64,000 nucleotides of DNA from Gammaproteobacteria bacterium (GTDB taxonomy: Bacteria; Pseudomonadota; Gammaproteobacteria; Eutrophobiales; Eutrophobiaceae). Numbering within the stretch: position 1 is the first letter of the stretch; each line of letters opens with the position of its first letter. The translations under genes were made by a program, and so were the position numbers. A model generated the notes under the pieces. It saw only the letters and a program-made list of their open reading frames with translations, ran no database searches and was not told the DNA's origin. Where the stretch lies: positions 269,921 through 333,920 of the forward strand of contig JANQNX010000014.1 in NCBI GenBank assembly GCA_028279365.1, read 5' to 3'. Positions 9,353 to 18,417 of this stretch are shown here, piece after piece.

Positions 9353-10507
9353 ATGATACTTAAAGTAAAGTGGCAGGACATTCCTTATTGGCGTCTGTCG
9401 GGTTTCTACTTTCTGTTCTTTCTGACAATTGGGGCTTATATGCCATATTGGTCGCTCTATCTTGAGTCGATCAATATGACGGCAGAACAAATCGGTATCT
9501 TGTCTGCAATTGTGGTGATCACCAAGATCTTTGCATCACCGACATGGGGCTGGCTTGCCGATCATCTTGGCAAGCGAGTCAAGATGATACAGATTGCGTC
9601 ACTGTTTTCATTCCTGTCGTTCTGTTTCGTTTTTATATCATCCGAATTCTGGCCATTGTTCATTGTATTGTTTGTGTTTTCTATTTTTTGGAGTGCCGGG
9701 CTGCCGCTGATAGAAGCTACGACCTTGTCACACCTGGGCGAGCACAGCAGTGACTATACGGTGATTCGTATATGGGGTTCGGTGAGCTTCATTGTCTGTG
9801 TATTTGTACTCGGTTATGTGTTTGACAAGATAGCGATAGACTATCTTTTACCGATATTGCTGCTGTTAATGGTATTGGTCTGGCTTGAGAGCCTGACGAT
9901 TCCTGAGGTGGCTATGGAAAGCCATGCCGATGATGATAAACCGTTTATGAGTGTATTGAAGCGACCCAGCGTGATCTTCCTGTTTCTGGTTTGTTTCCTG
10001 TTACAAGCCAGCCACGGCAGCTACTACACGTTCTTTTCTATCTATTTAAAAGAATTCGATTATTCCAACAGCTTTATCGGTCTGGCCTGGTCTCTGGGTG
10101 TAATCGCAGAAGTCATCGTGTATCTGTTTATTCATCGCGCGATAAAACAGTGTGGCTTGCGTCTACTGATGATTATTAGCCTGATGCTCGCGAGTTTACG
10201 CTGGGTGTTGATTGCCTTGTTTGTAGAAAGTATTGCCATCTTGATGATCGCTCAATGTCTGCATGCTGCCAGTTTCGGTGTGTATCATGCGGTGGCGATT
10301 CAATATATTCATCGTGAATTCAAGGGCAGTCATCAAAGTAAAGGGCAGGCGCTTTATAGCAGTATCAGTTTTGGTGCAGGTATGGCGGCAGGTACGTTGC
10401 TGAGTGGCTATCTATGGGATGTGATCGGCTCATCAGAAACCTTTCTGATTGCAGCCTGTTTAAGCCTGTTCGGTCTGGCTTTGGCCCTTTATGGCCTGTC
10501 AGATTAA
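9353..10507 (+). CDS. MFS transporter, HcaT/PPP-like (MFS_1_like) family
   Basis: 384 residues with about 12 hydrophobic segments. The N-terminal YWRLSGFYFLFFLTIGAYMP and the loop SPTWGWLADHLGKR between TM2 and TM3 resemble the phenylpropionate-permease-like (HcaT) branch of the major facilitator superfamily. A second-half motif, FSIYLKEFDYSNSFIGLAWSLG, also fits. The branch is common downstream of aroC-type genes in gammaproteobacteria, but the substrate is usually unknown and nothing here identifies it. The protein ends 105 bases before the DUF992 gene. Confidence 0.8.
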   Translation: MILKVKWQDIPYWRLSGFYFLFFLTIGAYMPYWSLYLESINMTAEQIGILSAIVVITKIFASPTWGWLADHLGKRVKMIQIASLFSFLSFCFVFISSEFWPLFIVLFVFSIFWSAGLPLIEATTLSHLGEHSSDYTVIRIWGSVSFIVCVFVLGYVFDKIAIDYLLPILLLLMVLVWLESLTIPEVAMESHADDDKPFMSVLKRPSVIFLFLVCFLLQASHGSYYTFFSIYLKEFDYSNSFIGLAWSLGVIAEVIVYLFIHRAIKQCGLRLLMIISLMLASLRWVLIALFVESIAILMIAQCLHAASFGVYHAVAIQYIHREFKGSHQSKGQALYSSISFGAGMAAGTLLSGYLWDVIGSSETFLIAACLSLFGLALALYGLSD

Positions 10508-10612
10508 TGTATGCATTGGTATTCGGGAAATCTTCAGGTTTCACTTTTCAGTATTGAGACTATAATTTCTATTCCTAACAAAAAACGAGTTCAAAATTCA
10601 AGGGAAGCTATC

Positions 10613-11116
10613 ATGCAAAAATCAATAAAAACGCTGTGTTATCTTTTTTGTGCAATTATTGTCTCTGCTTTTTCTCATGTTGCTGTCGCTGAGGACAGTG
10701 AAGCCGGGGTAGAATTAGGTGTTTTAAAATGTAATGTTGTGCCCGGATCTCGCGTCAATCTTGTGATTCGTTCAACGGCAGATGTTGAATGCGAATTCAA
10801 CAATAATGGCACGATTGAACGCTACAAAGGCGAAACCGGCATCGGGCTGGGACTGGATCTCAGTTTCAAATCTGATGAAGAAATGCACTTCAGCGTCATT
10901 TCGGCTACCTCTGATACAACTGCAGGGGCATATTCACTGGCCGGTAAATACATTGGTGGCGAAGCTTCAGCCGCAGCCGGTGTGGGTCTTGGCGCAAAAG
11001 CGCTGGTCGGGGTAGGTGACAAGAGTTTTAGCCTGCAACCACTGGCGTTGGAGACTAGCAAAGGTATCGGTATATCGGGCGGTCTTGGTTTTTTATATAT
11101 CGAAGCTGATAAATAA
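10613..11116 (+). CDS. Secreted DUF992 protein
   Basis: 167 residues from the ATG at 10613, which has a good AAGGGAAG ribosome binding site; an upstream in-frame start at 10511 would place 34 unlikely residues before the signal peptide. The signal peptide is cut after about residue 26 (VAVA/ED). The mature protein shows the DUF992 pattern: VLKCNVVPGSRV, a Cys at the VECEFN strand, GKYIGGEASAAAGVGLGAKA, and FSLQPLALETSKGIG. DUF992 proteins are small periplasmic beta-rich proteins of unknown function, best known in alphaproteobacteria. It appears monocistronic and is followed by a strong terminator. Confidence 0.8.
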   Translation: MQKSIKTLCYLFCAIIVSAFSHVAVAEDSEAGVELGVLKCNVVPGSRVNLVIRSTADVECEFNNNGTIERYKGETGIGLGLDLSFKSDEEMHFSVISATSDTTAGAYSLAGKYIGGEASAAAGVGLGAKALVGVGDKSFSLQPLALETSKGIGISGGLGFLYIEADK

Positions 11117-11134
11117 TCGTTTCGCGATTCACTC

Positions 11135-11162
11135 AAAAAAGGCGCCAAAGGCGCCTTTTTTG
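11135..11162. terminator. Bidirectional rho-independent terminator
   Basis: GGCGCC (11141-11146), loop AAA, GGCGCC (11150-11155), with six A before and six or more T after. The A/T flanks extend the stem and make it work in both directions, ending the DUF992 transcript on the plus strand and tldD on the minus strand. Confidence 0.9.
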
Positions 11163-11178
11163 TTGTCTAGCGTTTATA

Positions 11179-12621
11179 TCAAACTGATGTGCCACCGACC
11201 GTGATGTCGTCTATCAGGATGGTTGGCTGTCCAACACCGACCGGGACAGATTGCCCGTCCTTGCCACAGGTACCGATACCGGAATCCAATGACATGTCGT
11301 TACCGACCATACTGACGCGGGTTAGTACATCAGGACCATTACCAATGATCGTCGCCCCTTTGATGGGGGTCGTGATCTTACCCTTTTCAATCTTGTAAGC
11401 CTGACTGGCACTAAAGACAAATTTACCGTTAGTAATGTCGACCTGGCCGCCACCAAACTGCGCTGCATAGATGCCGGAATCCACTGCTGAAATAATGGCC
11501 TCAGGATCGTGTTCGCCGCCAAGCATGTAAGTATTGGTCATCCTCGGCATTGGCAGGTGTGCATATGACTCGCGTCTGCCATTTCCGGTTGGGGCTACCC
11601 CCATTAACCTGGCGTTATGTTTATCTTGTAAATAACCTTTCAAAATTCCTCTTTCGATTAAGGTAGTGCACGAAGTAGGGGTACCCTCATCATCAATATT
11701 TAATGAGCCCCGGCGATTTTCTATCGTGCCGTCGTCGACGACAGTCACTTCCGGCGAGGCAACACGTTCACCAATGCGATCCGAGAAGGCGGAGGTTTTC
11801 TTACGATTAAAGTCGCCTTCCAATCCATGACCGATGGCCTCGTGTAATAATATTCCCGGCCAGCCTGGTCCGAGCACGACTGGCATTGTCCCGGCCGGGG
11901 CCGGATCGGAACCGAGATTGATTAAGGCCTGTTCAATCGCCTCGTCAACATATGACATAGCCAGATCGTCATTAATAAAGTATTCATAGCCGAAACGTCC
12001 GCCACCACCAGCGCCGCCTTTCTCTATTCGGCCATCTTCCTCAACAATGACATTGACGTTTAAGCGAATTAGTGGTCTGACATCGCCATTTAAGTTTCCT
12101 TCATTGTCTGCAATTAATACCGTTGAGTGAGAACCGACCAGACCAATCATGACCTGCTTTACTCTTGGGTCTTTGGCCCTGGCAGCGGCGTCCAGCCGTT
12201 TTAATAAACTGATTTTGTCATCGGTACTGACCGAGCTTAGGGGATCCAGGTGACTATAAAGCACCGGTGGATCTGTTTTTTTCCAGACTTGCAGTTGTGC
12301 GTGATTACCTTGATTGGCTATTGAGCGTGCAGCAGTTGCGGCCTGCGTTAGTGCAGGTAATACAATTTCATCGGAATAAGCAAAGCCGGTTTTCTCACCG
12401 CTGATTGCGCGCACACCGACGCCTTGATCAATATTATAGGATCCTTCCCTGACGATACCGTCCTCCAGTATCCATGATTCGGACTGCGAAGATTGAAAGT
12501 ATAAATCAGCCTGATCGATCGCATTGCCCATGATGTGATCAAGCGTATGTTGCACATCGGTCAATTGCAGGCCGCGGTCGTTAATCAAAGTGTCTTCAGC
12601 AATCTGTAATGCATTACTCAT
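11179..12621 (-). CDS. tldD: Metalloprotease TldD
   Basis: 480 residues from the ATG at 12621, the usual TldD length (E. coli 481). The frame stays open upstream to 12762, but those 47 residues overlap the nitrilase gene and have no family match. The zinc motif HEAIGH is at residues 260-265, within GPGWPGILLHEAIGHGLEGD, and the C-terminal GNGPDVLTRVSMVGNDM...GTCGKDGQSVPVGVGQP is typical. TldD pairs with TldE (PmbA) to degrade unfolded or leader peptides, for example in microcin B17 and CcdA processing. TldE is not in the window. The start overlaps the nitrilase stop by 8 bases, so the two are translationally coupled. Confidence 0.95.
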   Translation of the reverse strand: MSNALQIAEDTLINDRGLQLTDVQHTLDHIMGNAIDQADLYFQSSQSESWILEDGIVREGSYNIDQGVGVRAISGEKTGFAYSDEIVLPALTQAATAARSIANQGNHAQLQVWKKTDPPVLYSHLDPLSSVSTDDKISLLKRLDAAARAKDPRVKQVMIGLVGSHSTVLIADNEGNLNGDVRPLIRLNVNVIVEEDGRIEKGGAGGGGRFGYEYFINDDLAMSYVDEAIEQALINLGSDPAPAGTMPVVLGPGWPGILLHEAIGHGLEGDFNRKKTSAFSDRIGERVASPEVTVVDDGTIENRRGSLNIDDEGTPTSCTTLIERGILKGYLQDKHNARLMGVAPTGNGRRESYAHLPMPRMTNTYMLGGEHDPEAIISAVDSGIYAAQFGGGQVDITNGKFVFSASQAYKIEKGKITTPIKGATIIGNGPDVLTRVSMVGNDMSLDSGIGTCGKDGQSVPVGVGQPTILIDDITVGGTSV

Positions 12622-13444
12622 GTCGTTGATAGTCCAGTTTTCTGTGTGTAATTGATGGGAATGATTGGCGCAGTTGTTGTTGCTTTGCCAAATCAACAGT
12701 GGCCATAGCGACACCATCGCCTTGTTCCAGTGAAGCAAGAATATTGCCCCAGGGATCAACAATCATGCTATGTCCCCAAGTTTCTCGTCCGTTAATATGT
12801 GCTCCACCCTGGTTGGAGGCGATGACATAGCATAAGTTCTCAATTGCTCTGCTCCGAATCAATGATTCCCAGTGTGCTTCTCCGGTGGTTGCAGTAAATG
12901 CCGATGGCGTGGTGATGATTTGCACATTGTCAGCATGCATACTTCGGTACAACTCAGGGAAGCGCAGATCATAACAGACCGAGAGTCCAATATTACCCAG
13001 TTCTGTTTTTGTGACTACCACCTCCGAACCGGGTTCGAAGGTATTCGATTCTTTGTAGGATTCCTGTTGTGACTCGTTGACGATGACATCAAATAAATGA
13101 ATCTTGTCGTAGCGGGCGGCGATATCGCCGGTTGGGCTGTATAGCAAACTGCTTGCGTAGACCTTATCAGGTGTCGGGCTTTTGATTGGAATCGTACCGC
13201 CCAGTAGCCAGATGTCATGCTGTTTCGATTGCGCGGATAAAAACTCCTGAATCGGTCCCTGTCCATACTGTTCGGTAATCGCTAACCGGTCCTCGTCGTG
13301 CTTACCCATTAGCGGAAAGTTTTCCGGCAAGGTGACGAACTTTACCTGGTTTGCAACCGCCTCGCTAATCAATGCTTCTGCTTTTTGCAGGTTATCATCG
13401 AGACGATCAACCGAGATCATTTGTATTGCTGCTGCATTGAACAT
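12614..13444 (-). CDS. Nitrilase-superfamily amidase, Nit1/YbeM type (deaminated glutathione amidase)
   Basis: 276 residues, normal for the branch. The catalytic Glu-Lys-Cys triad is visible: E41 in LPENFPLMG, K114 in RYDKIHLFDV and C157 in LSVCYDLRFPELYR. This sequence style matches the Nit1/YbeM branch, which hydrolyses deaminated glutathione formed by stray transaminase action back to usable products. Its position directly before tldD, with an 8-base overlap, is a common gammaproteobacterial arrangement. The substrate is inferred from the branch only. Confidence 0.88.
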   Translation of the reverse strand: MFNAAAIQMISVDRLDDNLQKAEALISEAVANQVKFVTLPENFPLMGKHDEDRLAITEQYGQGPIQEFLSAQSKQHDIWLLGGTIPIKSPTPDKVYASSLLYSPTGDIAARYDKIHLFDVIVNESQQESYKESNTFEPGSEVVVTKTELGNIGLSVCYDLRFPELYRSMHADNVQIITTPSAFTATTGEAHWESLIRSRAIENLCYVIASNQGGAHINGRETWGHSMIVDPWGNILASLEQGDGVAMATVDLAKQQQLRQSFPSITHRKLDYQRHE

Positions 13445-13512
13445 AGCATCATTATAGGTGAGTTACTGTTCGCTCGATAGCGTTAACGCGTCGTGCAAAA
13501 ATCGATTTTTAC

Positions 13513-13541
13513 CTGACGAGAAAATACGAATACCGTATAAT
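13513..13541 (+). promoter_or_regulatory. Promoter of the alaC-hom-thrC group
   Basis: CTGACG (13513-13518), a 17-base spacer and a perfect TATAAT (13536-13541). The start site would be near 13548, about 23 bases before the alaC start. An AAAAATCGATTTTT palindrome (about 13497-13510) lies directly upstream. Confidence 0.5.
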
Positions 13542-13570
13542 CGCCCTCTTTTAAAAACAGCATATATAAA

Positions 13571-14770
13571 TTGAACGAAGAATTTGCACGCATTAACCGC
13601 TTGCCTCCCTACGTTTTTAATATTGTCAATGAATTAAAGATGGCCGCGCGTCATCGCGGCGAGGATATTATTGACTTTGGGATGGGTAACCCTGATCAGC
13701 CAACGCCACAACATATTGTCGATAAGCTGGTCGAAGTGTCTCAGCGCAGTGATACACATGGTTATTCCATCTCTCGAGGGATACCGCGACTAAGACAAGC
13801 GATATGTCACTGGTATAAGAATCGCTACGATGTCGATCTCGATCCCGATTCAGAGGCAATTGTGACGCTCGGCTCGAAAGAAGGGCTGGCGCATTTAGCC
13901 ATGGCCGTTTGTGATCGTGGTGACGCGGTGCTGGTACCTAATCCGGCCTATCCGATTCACCCGTTCGGTTTTGTTATTGCCGGTGCCGATGTGCGCCATG
14001 TACCGATTGGTCCAGGCATCGATTTTTTTGAAGAGCTGGAAAAGGCGATCAGGGATTCCTGGCCCAAGCCTAAAATGTTGTTGATCAATTTTCCATCCAA
14101 TCCAACCACGCAATGTGTTGAGCTGGATTTTTTTGAAAAGATTATTGATATCGCCCGTGAGCATCAAATCTGGGTAGTACAGGATTTAGCCTACGCGGAT
14201 ATTGTGTTTGATGGTTATGTCGCGCCTTCGATTTTGCAGGTGCCGGGCGCAAAAGATATCGCAGTCGAATTCTTTTCCATGTCGAAAAGCTACAATATGC
14301 CTGGTTGGCGAGTGGGTTTTATGGTGGGTAATCCTACTTTGGTTAGCGCGTTGACCAGAATCAAGTCTTATCTCGACTATGGCACGTTTACCCCAATACA
14401 GGTTGCTGCGATAGCCGCGTTGGAAGAAGGCCAGCAGTGCGTTGCTGAGATACGTGATATGTACCGCGCAAGAAGAGATGTGTTGTGTAAAGGTCTGAAT
14501 GCCGCTGGTTGGGAAGTCGAAAGTCCTAAGGGTACGATGTTTGTCTGGGCACCGATACCGGAACAATACAAAGACATGGGGTCGCTGGAATTTTCAAAGA
14601 AACTCTTATTGGAAGCCAAAGTGGCGGCGTCACCGGGTATCGGTTTTGGTAGCTACGGCGATAATTTTGTGCGTTTTGCATTAATTGAAAATGAGCATCG
14701 CAGTCGTCAGGCGATACGCGCTATCCGCGCAATGCTCAGGGACGAAGTGCCGGCCGCAACCCTCGGTTAA
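13571..14770 (+). CDS. alaC: Alanine transaminase AlaC (class I/II aminotransferase)
   Basis: 399 residues beginning at a TTG; the N-terminus ([22 protein letters not shown]) aligns with AlaC/YfdZ from its first residue, which supports the TTG start. The PLP lysine is K239 in [16 protein letters not shown], and NFPSNPTTQ and [13 protein letters not shown] hold other cofactor contacts. AlaC makes alanine from pyruvate with glutamate as donor; related enzymes are linked to aspartate/methionine-type pools. It precedes hom (32-base gap) and thrC, an arrangement seen widely in gammaproteobacteria, so the three are probably one transcript. Confidence 0.9.
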   Translation: MNEEFARINRLPPYVFNIVNELKMAARHRGEDIIDFGMGNPDQPTPQHIVDKLVEVSQRSDTHGYSISRGIPRLRQAICHWYKNRYDVDLDPDSEAIVTLGSKEGLAHLAMAVCDRGDAVLVPNPAYPIHPFGFVIAGADVRHVPIGPGIDFFEELEKAIRDSWPKPKMLLINFPSNPTTQCVELDFFEKIIDIAREHQIWVVQDLAYADIVFDGYVAPSILQVPGAKDIAVEFFSMSKSYNMPGWRVGFMVGNPTLVSALTRIKSYLDYGTFTPIQVAAIAALEEGQQCVAEIRDMYRARRDVLCKGLNAAGWEVESPKGTMFVWAPIPEQYKDMGSLEFSKKLLLEAKVAASPGIGFGSYGDNFVRFALIENEHRSRQAIRAIRAMLRDEVPAATLG

Positions 14771-14802
14771 GGATTAATAGACAACAACTAACAGTAATCA
14801 AT

Positions 14803-16116
14803 ATGAAACCTATAAATATCGGCTTATTAGGCTTGGGCACCGTTGGTGGCGGTACGGTAAGCGTATTAACGCGTAATGCGGAAGAGATTGCGCGCAGAGC
14901 AGGACGCGGAATACAAATCAGTCACGCAGCTGCGAAACAATATGATGCTGACAGTATTCAAGGACTGGAGCAGATTCAACATATCTCGGATGATGCTTTC
15001 TCAGTGGTTGCGGAGCCAGATGTGGATATTGTTATCGAGCTGATTGGTGGCTATTCGCCGGCTAAAGAACTGGTATTAAAAGCGATTGAAAACGGCAAGC
15101 ACGTCGTCACTGCCAATAAGGCATTAATCGCATTACATGGTGAAGAAATTTTTGCCGCGGCCCAGGCCAAAGGCGTGACAGTCGCGTTTGAAGCGGCAGT
15201 GGCAGGTGGTATCCCCATTATTAAAGCGGTAAGAGAAGGGCTGGCTGCGAATCGTATCGAATGGATCGCTGGCATTATTAACGGTACGGGAAATTACATA
15301 CTCACTGAAATGCGCGATAAGGGACGCGATTTTGATGATGTATTGAAAGAGGCACAAGCTTTAGGTTATGCCGAGGCCGATCCAACGTTTGATGTAGAGG
15401 GTATTGATGCCGCGCATAAACTGACGATTCTTGGCTCGATTGCATTCGGTATGCCGTTGCAGTTTGATAAGACTTACACTGAGGGTATCGGTGCGATAGA
15501 GCAACAGGATGTCCTGTATGCTGGAGAATTGGGTTACCGCATAAAACACATGGGTATCACCCGAATCAAGGAAAATGGTGTTGAGCAGCGTGTCCATCCG
15601 ACCTTAATTCCTGAGCGAAGACTGATAGCGAATGTGGATGGGGTGATGAATGCAGTGTTGGTGAAAAGCGATGCCGTCGGTCCCACCTTATACTACGGTG
15701 CAGGCGCCGGTTCCGAACCGACTGCGTCTGCTGTCGTGGCGGATGTCGTGGATGTGGTCAGGGCCTTGACCACCGATCCGGAGAACCGCGTCCCGCATCT
15801 GGCATTTCAACCGGATGCTCTGTCAGATATTTCAATTTTACCGATGGAAGAAGTGGAGACGGCCTATTATCTTAGATTACAGGCAGTCGACCGCCCTGGC
15901 GTGTTGGCTGATGTCACGCGTATTTTGGGTGATGCCGGTATCAGTATCGAAGCCATCTTGCAGAAAGAGAGCAATGACAATAATGCGACGGTGCCGGTTA
16001 TATTATTGACGCAGCGGGTTCAGGAAAAATTCATGAACCAGGCGATTGAAAAGATCGAAGCGAATGAAAACATTCAAGATAGTGTGGTCAGGATTCGCGT
16101 CGAGACAATGAGTTAA
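14803..16116 (+). CDS. hom: Homoserine dehydrogenase
   Basis: 437-residue monofunctional enzyme. The NAD(P)-binding GLLGLGTVGGGTV opens the protein. VTANKALIA and INGTGNYIL line the active site, and GYAEADPTFDVEGIDAAHKL is a family signature. The C-terminal ACT domain (about 355-437; YYLRLQAVDRPGVLADVTRIL) probably gives threonine feedback control. It reduces aspartate semialdehyde to homoserine. No aspartokinase domain is fused, so lysC lies elsewhere. thrC follows after 37 bases, so homoserine goes on to threonine once a kinase, not in the window, has acted. Confidence 0.96.
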   Translation: MKPINIGLLGLGTVGGGTVSVLTRNAEEIARRAGRGIQISHAAAKQYDADSIQGLEQIQHISDDAFSVVAEPDVDIVIELIGGYSPAKELVLKAIENGKHVVTANKALIALHGEEIFAAAQAKGVTVAFEAAVAGGIPIIKAVREGLAANRIEWIAGIINGTGNYILTEMRDKGRDFDDVLKEAQALGYAEADPTFDVEGIDAAHKLTILGSIAFGMPLQFDKTYTEGIGAIEQQDVLYAGELGYRIKHMGITRIKENGVEQRVHPTLIPERRLIANVDGVMNAVLVKSDAVGPTLYYGAGAGSEPTASAVVADVVDVVRALTTDPENRVPHLAFQPDALSDISILPMEEVETAYYLRLQAVDRPGVLADVTRILGDAGISIEAILQKESNDNNATVPVILLTQRVQEKFMNQAIEKIEANENIQDSVVRIRVETMS

Positions 16117-16153
16117 ACCTCCGACCAAATATATTAATAGCAAATAAATAATT

Positions 16154-17293
16154 ATGGCTTTCAGACCAAGATACACCGGTTTAATCGAGCGTTACCGAGA
16201 CCGACTCCCGGTAAATGATGACACGCGAATTATCAGCCTGGGCGAGGGTAATACGCCGCTGATAAAGCTCAATCACATCCCCGAGTTGACCGGCAAGAAT
16301 GTTGATATTTATGTTAAATATGAAGGCTTGAATCCAACTGGCTCGTTTAAAGATCGTGGTATGACCATGGCAGTGACTCAGGCCGTTAATGAAGGCGCTA
16401 AAGCGATTATCTGTGCCTCGACCGGTAACACGTCTGCTTCGGCCGCAGCCTATGCAGCACGCGCAGGCATTACTGCGTTTGTCCTTATTCCTGATGGAAA
16501 GATTGCCCAAGGTAAGCTGGCCCAGGCAATGATGGAAGGTGCCGTAGTGATACAAATCAAAGGTAATTTTGATGACGGTATGCGCCTGGTCAAAGAGGTC
16601 GCCAAAGAAGCACCGGTCACAATTGTGAATTCGATTAACCCGTATCGCTTACAAGGACAAAAAACCGCGGCGTTTGAAATCATTGAAGAATTAGGTCGTG
16701 CCCCTGACTATCATTGTTTGCCAGTCGGTAATGCTGGCAATATTACTGCCCACTGGATTGGCTACTGTGAGTATGCCTGTTCTGATGACAAGACTACCGA
16801 AGCCTGTGCCTTCTGCGAGGGTAATTGTCGATTTGCCGGTGGTGCCCTTGTGGGCACGCGACCGACGATGGTGGGTTATCAAGCCAGCGGTTCAGCGCCG
16901 TTTATGCGAGGTGAAATGGTGGATAATCCCGAGACCGTGGCAACCGCGATTCGAATTGGACATCCGCAATCCTGGGATTATGCCTGGAAGGTCAAGGCGG
17001 AGTCAGATGGCTGGTTTGATGAATGTTCTGATGAGGAAATATTACACGCACAGAAACTGTTGGCAGAAAAAGAAGGGGTGTTTTGTGAACCGGCCTCGGC
17101 TACGTCCTTAGCCGGTGCGATGCGCGATATTCAATCTGGCAAGATTCGCGACAACAGCAGTGTGGTGTGTACCTTAACCGGCCATGGATTGAAAGATCCG
17201 GATACTGCAATTCAGCAAAGCACCGGACCCGTTATCAAGATTGAATCAACACTGGAACAAGTGAAAAAAGCCATACTGGATAACGTCGACTGA
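16154..17293 (+). CDS. thrC: Threonine synthase with a cysteine-rich insertion
   Basis: 379 residues of the short, PLP-dependent threonine synthase type. The PLP lysine is K66 in NPTGSFKDRGM; STGNTSASAAAYAARAG and VGNAGNITAHW are further PLP contacts. The enzyme converts phosphohomoserine to threonine. Unusual feature: after the NAGN loop there is a cysteine cluster, Cys 205, 209, 218, 221 and 225 (CxxxC-x8-CxxC-xxx-C), where most short ThrC proteins have a plain KEY-type helix and loop. It could bind a metal or an iron-sulfur cluster; that is inference. The rest of the protein looks normal, so the enzyme is presumably active. Confidence 0.95.
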   Translation: MAFRPRYTGLIERYRDRLPVNDDTRIISLGEGNTPLIKLNHIPELTGKNVDIYVKYEGLNPTGSFKDRGMTMAVTQAVNEGAKAIICASTGNTSASAAAYAARAGITAFVLIPDGKIAQGKLAQAMMEGAVVIQIKGNFDDGMRLVKEVAKEAPVTIVNSINPYRLQGQKTAAFEIIEELGRAPDYHCLPVGNAGNITAHWIGYCEYACSDDKTTEACAFCEGNCRFAGGALVGTRPTMVGYQASGSAPFMRGEMVDNPETVATAIRIGHPQSWDYAWKVKAESDGWFDECSDEEILHAQKLLAEKEGVFCEPASATSLAGAMRDIQSGKIRDNSSVVCTLTGHGLKDPDTAIQQSTGPVIKIESTLEQVKKAILDNVD

Positions 17294-17361
17294 GTCAGAG
17301 GTTCTGTTAGATGTTCGCGGCTATTCAGTCTTGCTGCTATGCGTATTTCTAATCAAGCTTT

Positions 17362-18417
17362 ATGCGAACACTAACTTTATCCATCCCGGGTCTGCTTGGC
17401 CCGCAAGCAGCAGTTCATCCTGATGACCTGCCCGATTTACCGGTTTTTAACTGGTTAGTTTCCCGTGCAACACAGCAAACATACTTAAACATTCCTGCCA
17501 GCTATCAGCTATGTCATTTATTTGAACTATCCCGACATGAAGGGCAGGATTTTCCCATTGCGGCAATCTCGCGTCTTAGTGATGATAATCAACATCCTGA
17601 TGGAATCTGGCTGCGAGCCGATCCGGTACATGTCAGCGCCGATCGTGATGGATTGATATTACTGGATAAGCATCGCTTTAGTTTATCGCAGCATGATGCG
17701 TTGGCGATTGCGTCTGAGTTGAAAGCTTTATTTTCGTCCAGAGGCTTGCAGCTGGAAGTCCCCGTTGCCAGTCGCTGGTATGTCAGAATTCCTGAACGGA
17801 AAGATCTTGTGACGACGCCCATCGATCAGGTGATCGGTAAAGATGTGCTGCCGTTCATGCCTGTTGGTGATGATCGTATTGAATGGATTCAATTGATGAA
17901 TGAAGTACAGATGACACTGCATGATTGTGAGGCGAATCATAGACGAGAACAGGATAAGCAACTGGCGATCAATAGCGTTTGGTTTTGGGGCTACGGTGAG
18001 TTACCCGATATCATTAATCGGAAGTGGTCGCTGGTGATTGGTGAGGATATGTTGGCCAAGGGACTGGCTATGTTGTCTGCCACTCCTTTTCAGGAGTTAC
18101 AGTCAGACTTTTCTCAACATAGTTTGCCTGACAATGATTTTGATGGATTGATTAGTTTCCATTCGTTTAATTCATTTAACCATTACCAGGATCTTGAAGG
18201 CTGGATAGAAGCTTTGATCGCACTTGAACAAAACTGGTTAGTGCCAATACAGCAACAACTAAAAAGTGGAAAGCTGGATCAGTTAATCATTTTGACAGAA
18301 CGTTTACGTTTCGACATAGCTCGCCAATCCCGGTTTCATTTTTGGAAACGCGGTAAATCCTTAATCTCAATTCGTTCTGCTTTTGAAAACAGGGATGCGA
18401 AAGTCAATGACAGTTGA
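17362..18417 (+). CDS. RpfE-like/phosphoglycerate-mutase-like protein of unknown function
   Basis: 351 residues. I recognise the family found before recJ in many beta- and gammaproteobacteria, annotated as RpfE-type regulator or phosphoglycerate-mutase-like. Conserved blocks are WLRADPVHVSADRDGLIL (about 75-92), LPFMPVGDDRIEWIQLMNEVQM (starting near 160) and INSVWFWGYGELP (about 203-215). No reaction has been shown for this family, and the true phosphatase-like metal residues are not evident. Its last 11 bases overlap recJ, which points to coupled translation and perhaps a DNA-repair-related or housekeeping role. Confidence 0.7.
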   Translation: MRTLTLSIPGLLGPQAAVHPDDLPDLPVFNWLVSRATQQTYLNIPASYQLCHLFELSRHEGQDFPIAAISRLSDDNQHPDGIWLRADPVHVSADRDGLILLDKHRFSLSQHDALAIASELKALFSSRGLQLEVPVASRWYVRIPERKDLVTTPIDQVIGKDVLPFMPVGDDRIEWIQLMNEVQMTLHDCEANHRREQDKQLAINSVWFWGYGELPDIINRKWSLVIGEDMLAKGLAMLSATPFQELQSDFSQHSLPDNDFDGLISFHSFNSFNHYQDLEGWIEALIALEQNWLVPIQQQLKSGKLDQLIILTERLRFDIARQSRFHFWKRGKSLISIRSAFENRDAKVNDS

